From Nocardioides albidus (GTDB taxonomy: Bacteria; Actinomycetota; Actinomycetes; Propionibacteriales; Nocardioidaceae), in NCBI RefSeq assembly GCF_006335005.1, contig NZ_VDMP01000027.1, forward strand, positions 94,555 to 145,266: a DNA stretch of 50,712 nucleotides, given 5' to 3'. Both the position numbers and the translations under genes were made by a program. The notes under the pieces are model-generated. The model had not been told where the DNA came from, searched no databases, and worked only from the letters and a program-made list of their open reading frames with translations. Position 1 is the stretch's first letter. Each line of letters opens with the position of its first letter. Below, in pieces: positions 37,306-46,207 of the stretch.

Positions 37306-38162
37306 CGCCCGTCGGCGTCGACGGCGGCGAGCCCGTCGGCGACCAGTGACGCCAGACATCGCTCCCGTTGCTCGTCGATGTCCCAGGCCAGGTCGAGGCG
37401 CTCCTCGGCGACCGGGCCGGGGGCGTCCCTCAGCACCGCCAGGAGCCGGCCGCGGCACTGCCGGTCGGTGCCGGCGTAGGTCTGCACGGGACGCGGCGGG
37501 CCGTCGTACGCCGGCGACCCGGCCTGCCGCCAGGCGCACAGGCCCGCGACGGGGCAGTCGGCGCAGCGCGGGCGGTCGGCGGTGCAGACGAGCGCGCCGA
37601 GCTCCATCACGGCCACCGACCAGGTCGCCGCGGTCGGGGGATCGCTCGGAAGCAGCTCCGCTCCGAGCGCGCGCTCCGCCCGGGTGACCGAGCGCGGCGG
37701 GAACTCCGTGCCGGTGACGGCGCGGGCCAGCACGCGGCGGACGTTGGTGTCGAGGACGACCTGGCGCTGCCCGTAGGCGAACGCCGCGATCGCCGCCGCC
37801 GTGTAGTCGCCGACTCCGGGCAGGGCCAGCAGCTCGTCGTACGACGACGGGACCTCGCCGCCGTGCTGCTCGGTGATCGCCACGGCGGCCGCGTGCAGGC
37901 GCAGGGCGCGGCGGGGATAGCCGAGTCGTCCCCACGCCCGGACCGCCTCGCCCGAGGCCTCCGCGGCCAGGTCCGCCGGTGTCGGCCAGCGCGTGAGCCA
38001 GGCCTCGTGGACCGGAAGGACCCGAACGACGGGGGTCTGTTGGAGCATGAACTCGCTGACCAGGACCGACCAGGGGCTGGCCTCGGGGCGTCGCCACGGG
38101 AGGTCGCGGGCGTTCTCGTCGTACCAGCGCAGAACCGTCTCGACCAGGGGGCTTGTCGTCAT
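37290..38162 (-). CDS. mutY: A/G-specific adenine DNA glycosylase MutY
   Basis: MutY removes adenine mispaired with 8-oxoguanine. The 290-aa product has the catalytic-Glu segment SEFMLQQTPV (about residues 36-45), the HhH motif LPGVGDYTAAAIAAFAYG, the catalytic-Asp segment VLDTNVRRVLAR, and the 4Fe-4S cluster CTADRPRCADCPVAGLC with C-x6-C-x2-C-x5-C spacing. It is shorter than Escherichia coli MutY (350 aa), and the MutT-like 8-oxoG recognition domain is largely missing; the C-terminal 65 residues do not resemble it. GGAGG lies 5-9 nt before the ATG at 38162. The tail overlaps the TetR gene. Confidence 0.92.
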   Translation of the reverse strand: MTTSPLVETVLRWYDENARDLPWRRPEASPWSVLVSEFMLQQTPVVRVLPVHEAWLTRWPTPADLAAEASGEAVRAWGRLGYPRRALRLHAAAVAITEQHGGEVPSSYDELLALPGVGDYTAAAIAAFAYGQRQVVLDTNVRRVLARAVTGTEFPPRSVTRAERALGAELLPSDPPTAATWSVAVMELGALVCTADRPRCADCPVAGLCAWRQAGSPAYDGPPRPVQTYAGTDRQCRGRLLAVLRDAPGPVAEERLDLAWDIDEQRERCLASLVADGLAAVDADGRYRLP

Positions 38163-38238
38163 GGGACCTCCATTGTGACGTGGCTCCGGATCGCGAGGGA
38201 CCTCGGCGGGTCAGCCGGGTTCACCGCGCCCGGCTGAC

Positions 38239-38244
38239 TACCGT
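38239..38244 (+). promoter_or_regulatory. -10 element TACCGT before the anchored hypothetical protein gene
   Basis: TACCGT ends 6 nt before the ATG at 38251, matching the leaderless pattern. No ribosome site is present. Confidence 0.45.
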
Positions 38245-38250
38245 CGTCCC

Positions 38251-39003
38251 ATGCCCACGTCGCGCCCGCTCCCGCCCGGGGTGTACTGGCGGCGACGGGT
38301 GTTCGTGCTCGGCATCGCCTTCGCGCTGGTCTTCGTGATCGCGCGCGTGCTGACCGCGGGCAGCGACGCGAGCTCCGACCCCCGCCCGGCGGCGGAGCAG
38401 GCAGGTGGACGGGTCGCGTCGACCGGGACCACGGCCCGCGCGGACGACGACCAGAAGTCAGGCGGGCGCGGTGCCACCGCGCCGACGGGGACCGGACCCA
38501 CCACGCCGACCGCGCCCAGCCTGGCCGAGCCCGACGGGGAGTGCGATGCGTCCGACGTCCTCGTGACGCCCTCGGTCGCGCCGGGCGCCGTCGCCGGGCG
38601 CGACGTCCCGCTCACCCTGTCGCTGCAGACCCGGGAGTCCGAGGCGTGCACCTGGCAGGTCAGCGCGGACACCGTGGTCGTGAAGGTCGCGCAGGGCACC
38701 GAGGACGTGTGGACCACCGGACAGTGCCCGCAGGCGCTCAGCGCCCAGCCCGTCGTGGTACGCCGCGCCGTCGCCACCACGGTCCAGCTGGTGTGGGCGG
38801 AGGCGCGCGAGTCCACCGACGGCTGCACCCGGCGAGCGGGATGGGCCGCGCCCGGCACCTTCACCATCGCGGCCGCCGCGTTGGGTGGGGAGCCCGCCGA
38901 GGCGCAGTTCGAGCTCGGCGCCCCGGCGCCGGCGACGATCCAGGTCACCCCCAAGGCCAAGCACACGAAGAAGCAGAAGCTGCCGGAGACGCCGGTCAAC
39001 TGA
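38251..39003 (+). CDS. Signal-anchored extracytoplasmic protein of unknown function
   Basis: The 250-aa product has a basic N-terminus (YWRRRV), one membrane segment (about residues 18-35, FVLGIAFALVFVIARVL) and a low-complexity Ser/Thr/Gly/Pro linker (about 36-92). A beta-rich domain follows (about 95-235), with four Cys (CDAS, CTWQ, CPQA, CTRR) that could form two disulfides outside the cell. A Lys-rich tail (PKAKHTKKQKLP) ends the protein and could interact with the anionic wall. I do not recognise the family. Similar genes beside disA are plausible in relatives, but I could not check. It converges on disA. Confidence 0.75.
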   Translation: MPTSRPLPPGVYWRRRVFVLGIAFALVFVIARVLTAGSDASSDPRPAAEQAGGRVASTGTTARADDDQKSGGRGATAPTGTGPTTPTAPSLAEPDGECDASDVLVTPSVAPGAVAGRDVPLTLSLQTRESEACTWQVSADTVVVKVAQGTEDVWTTGQCPQALSAQPVVVRRAVATTVQLVWAEARESTDGCTRRAGWAAPGTFTIAAAALGGEPAEAQFELGAPAPATIQVTPKAKHTKKQKLPETPVN

Positions 39004-39094
39004 GCCGGCCAGTGGTTGAGGTGCGACGAGCGCTTGAATCCGCCGCAGCGAGGAGCCTCGGAGCCTCCGGCCCTGCTGCCCGTCCCGGCTGGTC

Positions 39095-40168
39095 TCAGAC
39101 GTAGCGCTCGAGGATGGTGGACTCGGCCAGCCGGCTCAGTCCCTCGCGCACGCTGCGGGCTCGCAGCTCGCCCACGCCCTCGACGGCCTGGAGGTCGTCG
39201 ATGCCGGCCGAGAGCAGCTTCTGCAGGGTGCCGAAGTGGTCCACCAGGCCTTCGATGACGCCGGCGGGAAGGCGCGGGACCTTGGTCAGCAGCCGGTAGC
39301 CGCGGGGTGCGACGGCGCCGTCGAGGTGCTCGCCGGTGCCGATGCCGAGGACCTTCGCCACCGCGGACGGGTCGACCAGGTCGGTGGAGGAGAGCTGCTC
39401 CAGCTTGGAGAGCAGGTCGCCGGGCTCGCGGCTGCGGCGCCGCGAGGGCGCGTAGTCGCGGATGACCAGCTCGCGCTCGGTGTCGACGCCGGTCACCAGC
39501 TCCTCGAGCTGGAGCGCGAGGAGACGACCGTCCGTGCCGAGCTCGAGCACGTAGTCCTCGATCTCGCGCGCGATCCGGCTGACCATCTCCAGACGCTGGG
39601 CGACCACCGCCACGTCGCGCACGGTCACGAGATCCTCGATCTCGAGCGCGGACAGGGTGCTGGAGACCTCGTCGAGGCGCAGCTTGTAGCGCTCCAGGGT
39701 GGCCAGCGCCTGGTTCGCGCGCGAGAGGATCTGACCGGAGTCCTCGAGGACGTGGCGGGTGTGCCCGACGTACGCGGCGATGATCTGCATCGACTGCGAC
39801 ACCGAGATGACGGGGTGCCCGGTCTGCTTCGCCACCCGATCGGCCGTGCGGTGCCGGGTGCCGGTCTCGTCGGAGGGGATGCCCTGGTCCGGCATCAGGT
39901 GCACCGCCGCGCGGACGATCCGGTTGACGCTGCCGTCGACGATGATCGCGCCGTCCATCTTGGCGAGCTCGCGCAGGCCGGTCGCGGTGAACGGCACGTC
40001 GAGCTCGAAGCCGCCGGTGCACAGGCTGTCGACGAGACGGTCCCGGCCCAGCACGATCAGCGCACCGGTCCGGCCGCGGAGGATGCGCTCCAGCCCGTCG
40101 CGAAGGGGAGTGCCGGGTGCGATCGATGCGAGGGCCTCGCGGAGTCGCGGATCGGCCGACGTGACCAC
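39095..40168 (-). CDS. disA: DNA integrity scanning protein, diadenylate cyclase DisA
   Basis: DisA makes cyclic di-AMP from two ATP and monitors branched DNA. The 357-aa product has the DAC domain with DGAIIVDG (about residues 72-79) and the [10 protein letters not shown] block (RHRTA motif), a central helical spine ([19 protein letters not shown]) and a C-terminal HhH domain ([19 protein letters not shown]). AGGGAG precedes the GTG at 40168 by 5 nt. A TAGGGT -10 lies about 37 nt upstream, after the radA stop. disA lies directly downstream of radA on the same strand, a common pairing; RadA is known to modulate DisA in Bacillus. Confidence 0.96.
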   Translation of the reverse strand: MVTSADPRLREALASIAPGTPLRDGLERILRGRTGALIVLGRDRLVDSLCTGGFELDVPFTATGLRELAKMDGAIIVDGSVNRIVRAAVHLMPDQGIPSDETGTRHRTADRVAKQTGHPVISVSQSMQIIAAYVGHTRHVLEDSGQILSRANQALATLERYKLRLDEVSSTLSALEIEDLVTVRDVAVVAQRLEMVSRIAREIEDYVLELGTDGRLLALQLEELVTGVDTERELVIRDYAPSRRRSREPGDLLSKLEQLSSTDLVDPSAVAKVLGIGTGEHLDGAVAPRGYRLLTKVPRLPAGVIEGLVDHFGTLQKLLSAGIDDLQAVEGVGELRARSVREGLSRLAESTILERYV

Positions 40169-40204
40169 GGGTGCTCCCTGCTGACGTGCTGGATGGACGT
40201 GGTC

Positions 40205-40210
40205 ACCCTA
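40205..40210 (-). promoter_or_regulatory. Candidate -10 element TAGGGT for disA
   Basis: On the minus strand TAGGGT is followed by about 36 nt to the disA GTG, including an AGGGAG ribosome site. It indicates that disA has its own leadered promoter in the 129-nt gap after radA. Confidence 0.4.
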
Positions 40211-40297
40211 TCCGCGCACGTGGCTGCTCATGCCTGGTTATCGCCGAGGACGCTGTCCTTCGGTTGTGGGGGATCCCGGCGGGACCCGGGCGGAGTC

Positions 40298-41728
40298 CTA
40301 CTCGACCACCTCCAAAGCGTGCTTCGTGCGCTGATGGACCTGCATCACGCGCAGCGCGGACGCGACGTCGGGGGCCTCGACCACGCGCATCCCGTCGACG
40401 CTGCGCTCACTGCCGGTGCGGCGCACGCCTTGGGCGGCGCCGGGGTCCGCGGGGACGACGGCCATCGCGAAGCCGAGCCGCGCCGCCTCGGCCAGGCGCT
40501 GGGGCAGGTCGCGCACCCGCCGCAGCTCGCCGGACAGGCCGATCTCGCCGAGCGCGACCACGCCGGCGGGCGGTGCGCTCACGAAGTGGGCGGAGGCGAT
40601 GGCGACCGCGAGGGCGAGATCGGCGCCCGGATCGCTGAGCCGGGCGCCGCCGACGGTCGAGGCGAACACGTCGTGCTGGTGGAGGCGCAGGCCGCAGTGC
40701 TGCTGCAGGACCGCGAGGATCATCGCCAGCCGCGACCCGTCGATCCCGGAGGTCGTGCGACGCGGGCGCTCGGCCGGCGAGAGGGTGACCAGGCCCTGCA
40801 CCTCGGTCAGCAGCGGCCGACGTCCCTCCATCGACACGGCGACGCAGGTGCCGGGGACGCGGCCGTGGTGCCGCTCCACGAAGATGCCGGTCGGGTCCTC
40901 GACCGTGCGGATGCCGTCGGGGCCGAGGTCGAAGCAGCCGACCTCGTCGACCGGGCCGAACCGGTTCTTGACCGCACGCAGCATCCGGAACCGGGAGTTG
41001 CGGTCGCCCTCGAAGTGGAGGACGACGTCGACGAGGTGCTCGAGGACGCGAGGTCCCGCGATCCCCCCGTCCTTGGTGACGTGGCCGATCATCACCACCG
41101 TGATGTCGCGGCTCTTGGCCATCCGCACCAGCGCCTGGGCCACCTCCTTGACCTGGGTCACGCCGCCCGGCACGCCGTCCACGCCCGACGCGCTGATCGT
41201 CTGCACCGAGTCGATGACGACCGTGCTCGGACGGACCTGCTCGATGTGGGTGAGGACCGCTCCCAGGTCGGTCTCGGCGGCGAGGTAGAGCTGGTCGTGG
41301 ATGCCGCCGGTGCGATCGGCGCGCAGGCGGACCTGCGCGGCCGACTCCTCGCCGGTGACGTAGAGGGTGCGCTGGCGGGCCGCGGCGGTGCGGGCGGCCA
41401 CCTCGAGCAGCAGCGTCGACTTCCCGACGCCGGGCTCGCCGGCGAGCAGCACGGCCGCCCCCGGCACGAGGCCGCCGCCGAGCACGCGGTCGAGCTCAGG
41501 GACGCCGGAGCGATGGTGGACGGCGCGCTCGGCCGACACCTGGCCGATCGGGACGGCGGCGCTGGTGACGGGCGCGGCCGCCGTGCGTGCCGACGGTCCG
41601 GCGCTGGCGACCGCGGTCTCCGAGACCGAGCCCCAGGCCTGGCACTCGCCGCACCGGCCCACCCAGCGCGCCGTGGACCAGCCGCACTCGCCGCATCGGT
41701 AAGTCGAACGTGCTTTCGAACCAGCCAT
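40298..41728 (-). CDS. radA: DNA repair protein RadA
   Basis: RadA is a RecA-like branch-migration ATPase. The 476-aa product has an N-terminal C4 zinc finger (CGECGWSTARWVGRCGECQ), Walker A GEPGVGKST (about residues 102-110), the RadA-specific KNRFG motif (AVKNRFGPVDEVG) and a C-terminal Lon protease-like domain with DLALAVAIASAH and ALGEIGLSGELR. Length is normal. The ATG at 41728 has TAGTGT 6 nt upstream, so a leaderless message is likely. An SOS-like palindrome lies within the first codons at 41704-41719. Confidence 0.96.
   Translation of the reverse strand: MAGSKARSTYRCGECGWSTARWVGRCGECQAWGSVSETAVASAGPSARTAAAPVTSAAVPIGQVSAERAVHHRSGVPELDRVLGGGLVPGAAVLLAGEPGVGKSTLLLEVAARTAAARQRTLYVTGEESAAQVRLRADRTGGIHDQLYLAAETDLGAVLTHIEQVRPSTVVIDSVQTISASGVDGVPGGVTQVKEVAQALVRMAKSRDITVVMIGHVTKDGGIAGPRVLEHLVDVVLHFEGDRNSRFRMLRAVKNRFGPVDEVGCFDLGPDGIRTVEDPTGIFVERHHGRVPGTCVAVSMEGRRPLLTEVQGLVTLSPAERPRRTTSGIDGSRLAMILAVLQQHCGLRLHQHDVFASTVGGARLSDPGADLALAVAIASAHFVSAPPAGVVALGEIGLSGELRRVRDLPQRLAEAARLGFAMAVVPADPGAAQGVRRTGSERSVDGMRVVEAPDVASALRVMQVHQRTKHALEVVE
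41704..41719. promoter_or_regulatory. SOS (LexA) box-like palindrome within the start of radA
   Basis: TCGAACGTGCTTTCGA differs at one base from the actinobacterial/Bacillus-type LexA box TCGAAC-N4-GTTCGA. It lies 9-25 nt inside the radA coding sequence, just downstream of the likely transcription start, where a bound LexA could block RNA polymerase. It also encodes part of the conserved N-terminus, so chance is possible. Confidence 0.4.
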
Positions 41729-41734
41729 GGCACG

Positions 41735-41740
41735 ACACTA
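41735..41740 (-). promoter_or_regulatory. -10 element TAGTGT for radA (leaderless)
   Basis: On the minus strand TAGTGT is separated from the radA ATG by 6 nt. This matches the leaderless pattern seen elsewhere in the window. Confidence 0.45.
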
Positions 41741-41805
41741 GAACAGACCGCCGACGCAACCGCCCTGGCACGCGGAGGCTGTGGAGATCGTCGTGGGAGG
41801 ATCGG

Positions 41806-42843
41806 GTGGTGGACACCCCCCGCCCGCCGGCCACCCTCGCCGACGTCGCAGAGCGGGCCGGCGTCTCGCGGCAGACCGTCTCGAACGCCATCAACAATCC
41901 CGCCCTGCTCCGGCCCGACACCCTCGCCCGGGTCCAGGAGGCCATCGAGCAGCTCGACTACACGCCGAACCAGGCCGCCCGCCACCTGCGCACCCGCTCC
42001 TCGCACCTGGTCGGTCTGCGGCTGGGCCCAGCCCAGGAGTTCACCGCCAACATGGCCATGGACCGGTTCGTGCACGCGCTCGTCGAGGCGTCCCGCGAGG
42101 CCGGCTACCACATCCTGCTGTTCTCGGGCGGCCGGGTCGCGGAGGGGGAGCTGCCCGACCCGCTCGGCGGGTACGACGACCTCCTCCGCTCCACGGCCGT
42201 CGACGCGTTCGTGGTGACCGACACCTATCTCGGCAATCCGCAGACGGTCGGCCTGGCGCAGCGGCGCGCGCCGTTCGTCGCCTTCGGCCGGCCGTGGGAC
42301 GACACGGCGGCGAGCCATCCCTGGGTCGACGTCGACGGGGCCGCCGGCGTCGAGGCCGCGACCGAGCACCTGCGCGCCCAGGGACACGAGCGGATCGCGT
42401 GGCTGGGCTGGCAGCCCGGCTCCCGCATCGGCGAGGACCGCCGGGCCGGCTGGCACCGGTCGATGGCGACGCACGCCCTGTCCACCACCGGCCTCGAGGC
42501 GGCGGTCTCCGACACCGTGGACGCGGGTCGGGAGGCCGCCGCGACGCTGCTCGACACGAGTGGCCCCACGGCGTTCGTGTGCGCCTCCGACACGCTGGCC
42601 GTCGGTGTCCTGCACGCTCTCGCCCAGCGCGGTCAGAAGCCGGGGGCCGACGTCGGCGTCGTGGGCTTCGACGACTCCCAGGTCGCCCAGGTCATGGGCC
42701 TGACGTCGGTGCGCCAGCCGCTCGAGGAGGTGGCGGTCCACCTCGTCGCGGCGTTGCGGGCCCTGCTGGCGCCCGGCCGTCCGGCGAGCGACGGCGTGCT
42801 TCTCCAGCCCAGCCTTCGGATCAGGGCGTCGAGCGTCCGGTAG
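41806..42843 (+). CDS. LacI-family transcriptional regulator
   Basis: The 345-aa product has the LacI headpiece HTH (ATLADVAERAGVSRQTVSNA, residues about 9-28), the hinge (YTPNQAARHLRTRSSHLVGL) and a periplasmic-binding-protein-like sugar domain (VCASDTLAVGVLHALAQRG, DVGVVGFDDSQVAQVM). It is expected to regulate a sugar catabolic gene, but none is adjacent, so the target is unknown. GGGAGG lies 5-10 nt before the first of two tandem GTG codons (41806, 41809); either could be used. It is divergent from radA. Confidence 0.9.
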   Translation: MVDTPRPPATLADVAERAGVSRQTVSNAINNPALLRPDTLARVQEAIEQLDYTPNQAARHLRTRSSHLVGLRLGPAQEFTANMAMDRFVHALVEASREAGYHILLFSGGRVAEGELPDPLGGYDDLLRSTAVDAFVVTDTYLGNPQTVGLAQRRAPFVAFGRPWDDTAASHPWVDVDGAAGVEAATEHLRAQGHERIAWLGWQPGSRIGEDRRAGWHRSMATHALSTTGLEAAVSDTVDAGREAAATLLDTSGPTAFVCASDTLAVGVLHALAQRGQKPGADVGVVGFDDSQVAQVMGLTSVRQPLEEVAVHLVAALRALLAPGRPASDGVLLQPSLRIRASSVR

Positions 42844-42870
42844 CCGGCCAGGCCGCTCGGCCCCGTCAAA

Positions 42871-43578
42871 TCAGAAGATCCTCGACCAGAGGTTGACGGC
42901 GTAGTCCACCTCGAGCCCGTCGTGCTCGCGCAGGACCTGGTCGGCGACCTCCCGGGTGAACTCGATGCGCACGACCGCCTCGAGGTCGGCGCGCGAGCCG
43001 AACCGCCAGCCCATGTCGACGCGGTCGAGGGTCCATCCGCGCAGGCTCCAGAACCGCTCGGTCTCCTCGGGCGGGTCGAGGTGCGGATAGCCGCGGCGGA
43101 ACCAGCCGCCGAAGGTCGAGCGTGAGCCGTCGTTGTCGATGACCAGCGCGACCCCGCCCCGGCGTACGACGCGGTCGAGCTCGGCCAGGCCGGGCTCGCA
43201 TCCGCGACCGAAGAAGTACGCCCAGCGCGCCTGGACCACGTCGACCGAGGCGTCCGGGAGCGGGATCTCCTGCGCCGTGCCCTGCAGCACCTCGGCGTTC
43301 GCGACACCACGGCTGCGCAGCCGGCGGTCCGCGAGCCGCACCAGCGCCGGGTGCGGCTCGACGCCGACGACCCGCGCGGCGCGCTCGGCGAAGCGCGGCA
43401 GGTGGAAGCCGGTGCCGCAGCCGAGATCGAGGACCGTGCGCCCGGACCAGTCCGCGCGCGCGGACATCGCCGACCAGAGCCGACCGTCGGGATCGGCGGC
43501 CCGGTTCTCGAGCTCGTACGTCGCCGTGTGGTGCCAGATGTTGGGGCTCGGGATGGCCCCCTTGGGCGGTGCGCTCAC
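42871..43578 (-). CDS. Class I SAM-dependent methyltransferase
   Basis: The 235-aa product has motif I VLDLGCGTGFHLPRFA (about residues 49-64), the post-I acidic VVGVEPHPALV, and motif II-like DASVDVVQARWAYFFG. This is the Methyltransf_11-type fold. The substrate cannot be read from sequence; the C-terminal half has many aromatic residues (FGGWFRRGYPHLDPP), hinting at a small-molecule or lipid substrate. The GTG at 43578 lies 36 nt after the next upstream gene's coding end on the same minus-strand run. It converges on the LacI gene. Confidence 0.88.
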   Translation of the reverse strand: MSAPPKGAIPSPNIWHHTATYELENRAADPDGRLWSAMSARADWSGRTVLDLGCGTGFHLPRFAERAARVVGVEPHPALVRLADRRLRSRGVANAEVLQGTAQEIPLPDASVDVVQARWAYFFGRGCEPGLAELDRVVRRGGVALVIDNDGSRSTFGGWFRRGYPHLDPPEETERFWSLRGWTLDRVDMGWRFGSRADLEAVVRIEFTREVADQVLREHDGLEVDYAVNLWSRIF

Positions 43579-43614
43579 GGGCTCACCGGCTCACAGGCGC
43601 GCGGAGCCGGCCGG

Positions 43615-44253
43615 TCAGATGCGGACGATGCCGTCCGGCGTGAGCACCTGCGCGGCGAGGATGCCGGGGGTGCCGTGCGGGGCGACCCACTCGACCTTGA
43701 CGTCCTCCAGCGGCGCCTCGACGGTCTCGCCGAGCCACTCGCTGACCCGCTGCGGGTCACCGGCGATCTCGATGCCGGCGAGGGAGACGGTGCCGTCGGC
43801 GCCGGTGGAGGGGTGCAGCTCGGTGGGGACGTCCCACTGGAGGAAGAAGGGGAGTTGCGGGTCGGCGATCAGGCCGTTGATGCCGATCTGCTTCCAGCGC
43901 AGCTCGGTGCCGTCGGGCCGGTGGCGCGACCCGGGGACCGCCGGGCGGCCCAGACGCCGCTCCACGGTGGTGATGTCGGGGACGGCGACGGCCCAGCCGA
44001 GCCAACCGCCGCCGAGGGCGGAGCGGGCCTTGACGGCCTGGCCGAAGGGCGCCTTGTCGGACGCGGGGTGGTCGAGAGCCTCGACGACCTCGAGGTAGGT
44101 GCAGTCCGTCAGCGGCAGGATCATGTTGCGGGTGCCGAAGCGCGGGTGGACGCCGCCGTCGACGAACTCACGCCCGATCGCCGCGCCCAGCCGGGCTGCC
44201 GTGCTTGCGAGTCCGTCGGGGCCGGCCGCGTAGGAGAGATGATCCAGGCGCAT
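43615..44253 (-). CDS. VOC-superfamily (glyoxalase-like) protein
   Basis: The 212-aa product starts MRLDHLSYAAGPDGLASTAA, has TYLEVVEALDHP and the pattern of paired beta-alpha-beta-beta-beta units typical of the glyoxalase-like domain. Metal-ligand positions appear partly conserved (His5, Glu in YLEVV), but no reaction can be assigned. I chose the ATG at 44253. In-frame ATGs at 44262 and 44271 are possible, and none has a clear ribosome site; CAGAAT 7 nt upstream could serve as a -10. The palindromic element copy 2 lies about 95 nt upstream. Confidence 0.75.
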   Translation of the reverse strand: MRLDHLSYAAGPDGLASTAARLGAAIGREFVDGGVHPRFGTRNMILPLTDCTYLEVVEALDHPASDKAPFGQAVKARSALGGGWLGWAVAVPDITTVERRLGRPAVPGSRHRPDGTELRWKQIGINGLIADPQLPFFLQWDVPTELHPSTGADGTVSLAGIEIAGDPQRVSEWLGETVEAPLEDVKVEWVAPHGTPGILAAQVLTPDGIVRI

Positions 44254-44346
44254 GTCACACATTCTGAGCATGCGCTGAGAGGTCCGACGAATCGGGGTCC
44301 CCGTCTCTTGATGTCGAGATGGGTTGGCAGGGTTGCGCGGGGCTGC

Positions 44347-44436
44347 CGGTTCACCACGGGATGTAGGCGAACCCGCGCTTCTGTAGCGGACCTCCGCCCG
44401 GGAAGCTCCGATTCGGCTACATCCCGTGGTGAACCG
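44347..44436. repeat. Palindromic extragenic element, copy 2
   Basis: A perfect 20-bp inverted repeat pairs 44347-44366 with 44417-44436 around a 50-nt centre. Compared with the reverse complement of 11725-11820, the arms are nearly identical, and the centre shares GGCGAACCCGC and a TGTAGCGG-type block. The two copies are clearly homologous. This copy lies between two minus-strand genes, not between converging ones. No ORF is present. Confidence 0.8.
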
Positions 44437-44468
44437 TCCCCGGGCGCGGCGCGCCAGCCGGTCAGACC

Positions 44469-45230
44469 TCAGCGGGGATCGGCAGGATGCAGCGCGAGCG
44501 CCGACCGGGAGCGCAGGTGGGCCTCGCAGTGGCGGACGAGCTCGTCGTACGCCTCCTGTCCCATCAGGGCCACCAGCTCGGCCTCGTTGGTCACGTAGAC
44601 CGGCTCGACGCCGACGTGGGCCTCGGTGTTGCCCGAGCAGTACCAGTCGAGGTCGTGGCCGCCGGCGCCCCAGCCGCGGCGGTCGTACTCGGTGATGGTG
44701 ACCTCGACGTACGACGTGCCGTCCATCCGCTCGACCTCGCGGAAGGTACGCCGGATGGGCAGCTGCCAGCACACGTCGGGCTTGGTCTCCAGGGGGTTGC
44801 GGCCGAGCTCGAGCGCGAGCCCGTGCAGCGCGCAGCCGGCGCCTCCGGCGAAGCCGGGCCGGTTGGAGAAGACGCAGGATCGCTGTCCGTCGACCTCGTG
44901 CATCCGGGTCTTCCGCTCACCGTCCTCGTCCTTCTCGACCCAGTCCTTGCGCTTGACCGGGCGGCCCGGGTGGGCCTGCCAGTGCGCCGGGGTGAGCAGC
45001 TCCACGAAGACCGCGACCCGCTTCTCGTCGTCCTTGTCGGCGAAGTGCGCGCCGAGCGTGCAGCAGCCGACGTCGGGCGAGTCGGCGTAGATGCCGGCGC
45101 AGCCGCTGCCGAAGATGCAGGTGAAGGACGACGTCAGCCAGGTGAGGTCGCACTTGAGGACCTCGGTCTCGTCGGCGGGGTTGGTGAACTCCACCCACGC
45201 ACGGGGGAAGTCGAGCGGGACCTCGGGCAC
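44469..45230 (-). CDS. Cys-rich putative metal-binding protein (YkgJ/DUF3109-like)
   Basis: The 253-aa product has ten or so Cys arranged in clusters: [43 protein letters not shown] and DVCWQLPI. The GCALH...[10 protein letters not shown] arrangement resembles the Fe/Zn-cluster families YkgJ and DUF3109, whose function is not established. There is no signal peptide. It is predicted to bind zinc or an iron-sulfur cluster in the cytoplasm. The GTG at 45230 has TAGGAT 6 nt upstream on its strand. It is divergent from the ppx gene with only 38 nt between start codons. Confidence 0.7.
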   Translation of the reverse strand: MPEVPLDFPRAWVEFTNPADETEVLKCDLTWLTSSFTCIFGSGCAGIYADSPDVGCCTLGAHFADKDDEKRVAVFVELLTPAHWQAHPGRPVKRKDWVEKDEDGERKTRMHEVDGQRSCVFSNRPGFAGGAGCALHGLALELGRNPLETKPDVCWQLPIRRTFREVERMDGTSYVEVTITEYDRRGWGAGGHDLDWYCSGNTEAHVGVEPVYVTNEAELVALMGQEAYDELVRHCEAHLRSRSALALHPADPR

Positions 45231-45236
45231 CGCCCA

Positions 45237-45262
45237 ATCCTAGGGGTGCGACGCAGTAGGCT
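45237..45262. promoter_or_regulatory. Back-to-back leaderless -10 elements (Cys-rich gene and ppx)
   Basis: On the minus strand TAGGAT (45242-45237) ends 6 nt before the GTG at 45230. On the plus strand TAGGCT (45257-45262) ends 6 nt before the ATG at 45269. The arrangement mirrors the one between the TarS-like gene and folP. Confidence 0.5.
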
Positions 45263-45268
45263 CGAACC

Positions 45269-46207
45269 ATGCGTCTGGGTGTCCTCGACATCGGCTCGAA
45301 CACCGGCCACCTGCTGGTGGTCGACGCCCACGGGGGCGCGGCCCCGTTACCGGCGTACTCCTACAAGGAGCCGCTGCGGCTGGCCGAGCATCTCGACGAG
45401 CGCGGCGACGTGTCGCCGACCGGGATCGCTGCGCTGACCGCGTTCACCGCGCAGGCGCTGGTCGTGGCCGAGGAGAAGGGCTGCGAGGAGCTGCTGCCGT
45501 TCGCGACCTCCGCCGTCCGCGACGCCGGCAACTCCGAGGCCGTGCTGGCCCATGTCGAGGCCGAGACCGGCGTACGGATCGAGGTGCTGCCCGGTGAGGA
45601 CGAGGCGCGGCTGACCTTCCTCGCCGTACGCCGCTGGTTCGGTTGGTCGGCCGGACGGCTCGCCGTCTTCGACATCGGCGGCGGCTCGCTGGAGATCGCG
45701 GCCGGATCCGACGAGCGCCCGGACGTCGCCTGGTCGCTGCCGCTGGGCGCGGCCCGGCTGGCGCGGGCGGAGTTCGCGGCCCGGCCCGACGACGATCAGC
45801 TGCGCGCGATCCGGCGCCGGATCCGCGCCGACATCGCCCGCGACGCGGGCCACCTGCTGCGCGCCGGTACGACGCACCGCGCGTCGGCGACCTCGAAGAC
45901 CTTCCGCTCTCTGGCCCGCATCTGCGGCGCCGCGCCGTCGGGAGACGGCCCGCTCGTGGCGCGGACCCTTCCGCAGGCGGCGTTGCGCGAGTGGATCCCG
46001 AAGCTCGTGGCGATGACGCCCGAGGAGCTGGCCGCGCTGCCCGGCGTCTCGCCGAGCCGGACCCACCAGATCGTGCCGGGTGCGCTCGTCGCGGAGGCGT
46101 GCATGGACATCTTCGACCTGCCCGAGCTGGAGATCTGCCCGTGGGCCCTGCGCGAGGGCGTGATCCTCGAGCGGATCGACGAGCTCGGGGTCGACGACCG
46201 GTCATGA
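45269..46207 (+). CDS. Ppx/GppA-family exopolyphosphatase/pppGpp phosphohydrolase
   Basis: The 312-aa product has the ASKHA phosphate-1 motif [16 protein letters not shown] (residues about 5-20), [22 protein letters not shown] and the phosphate-2 motif [11 protein letters not shown]. All are typical of the Ppx/GppA core. It is the short single-module type found in actinobacteria (about 310 aa), without the C-terminal HD domain of the Escherichia coli enzymes. Whether polyphosphate or pppGpp is the substrate cannot be decided. It overlaps the next gene by 4 nt (ATGA), forming a three-gene coupled unit with the isomerase-like and TetR genes. Confidence 0.9.
   Translation: MRLGVLDIGSNTGHLLVVDAHGGAAPLPAYSYKEPLRLAEHLDERGDVSPTGIAALTAFTAQALVVAEEKGCEELLPFATSAVRDAGNSEAVLAHVEAETGVRIEVLPGEDEARLTFLAVRRWFGWSAGRLAVFDIGGGSLEIAAGSDERPDVAWSLPLGAARLARAEFAARPDDDQLRAIRRRIRADIARDAGHLLRAGTTHRASATSKTFRSLARICGAAPSGDGPLVARTLPQAALREWIPKLVAMTPEELAALPGVSPSRTHQIVPGALVAEACMDIFDLPELEICPWALREGVILERIDELGVDDRS

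Noticed and set aside
39004..39094. Possible degenerate repeat or terminator between the 38251 gene and disA
   Set aside because: GAGGAGCCTCGGAGCCTCC gives short direct repeats, but I could not find a stable stem or a second copy.
39236..42217. A 993-codon plus-strand frame antisense to disA and radA
   Set aside because: disA and radA have all their motifs on the other strand; this frame has none and is a codon-bias shadow.
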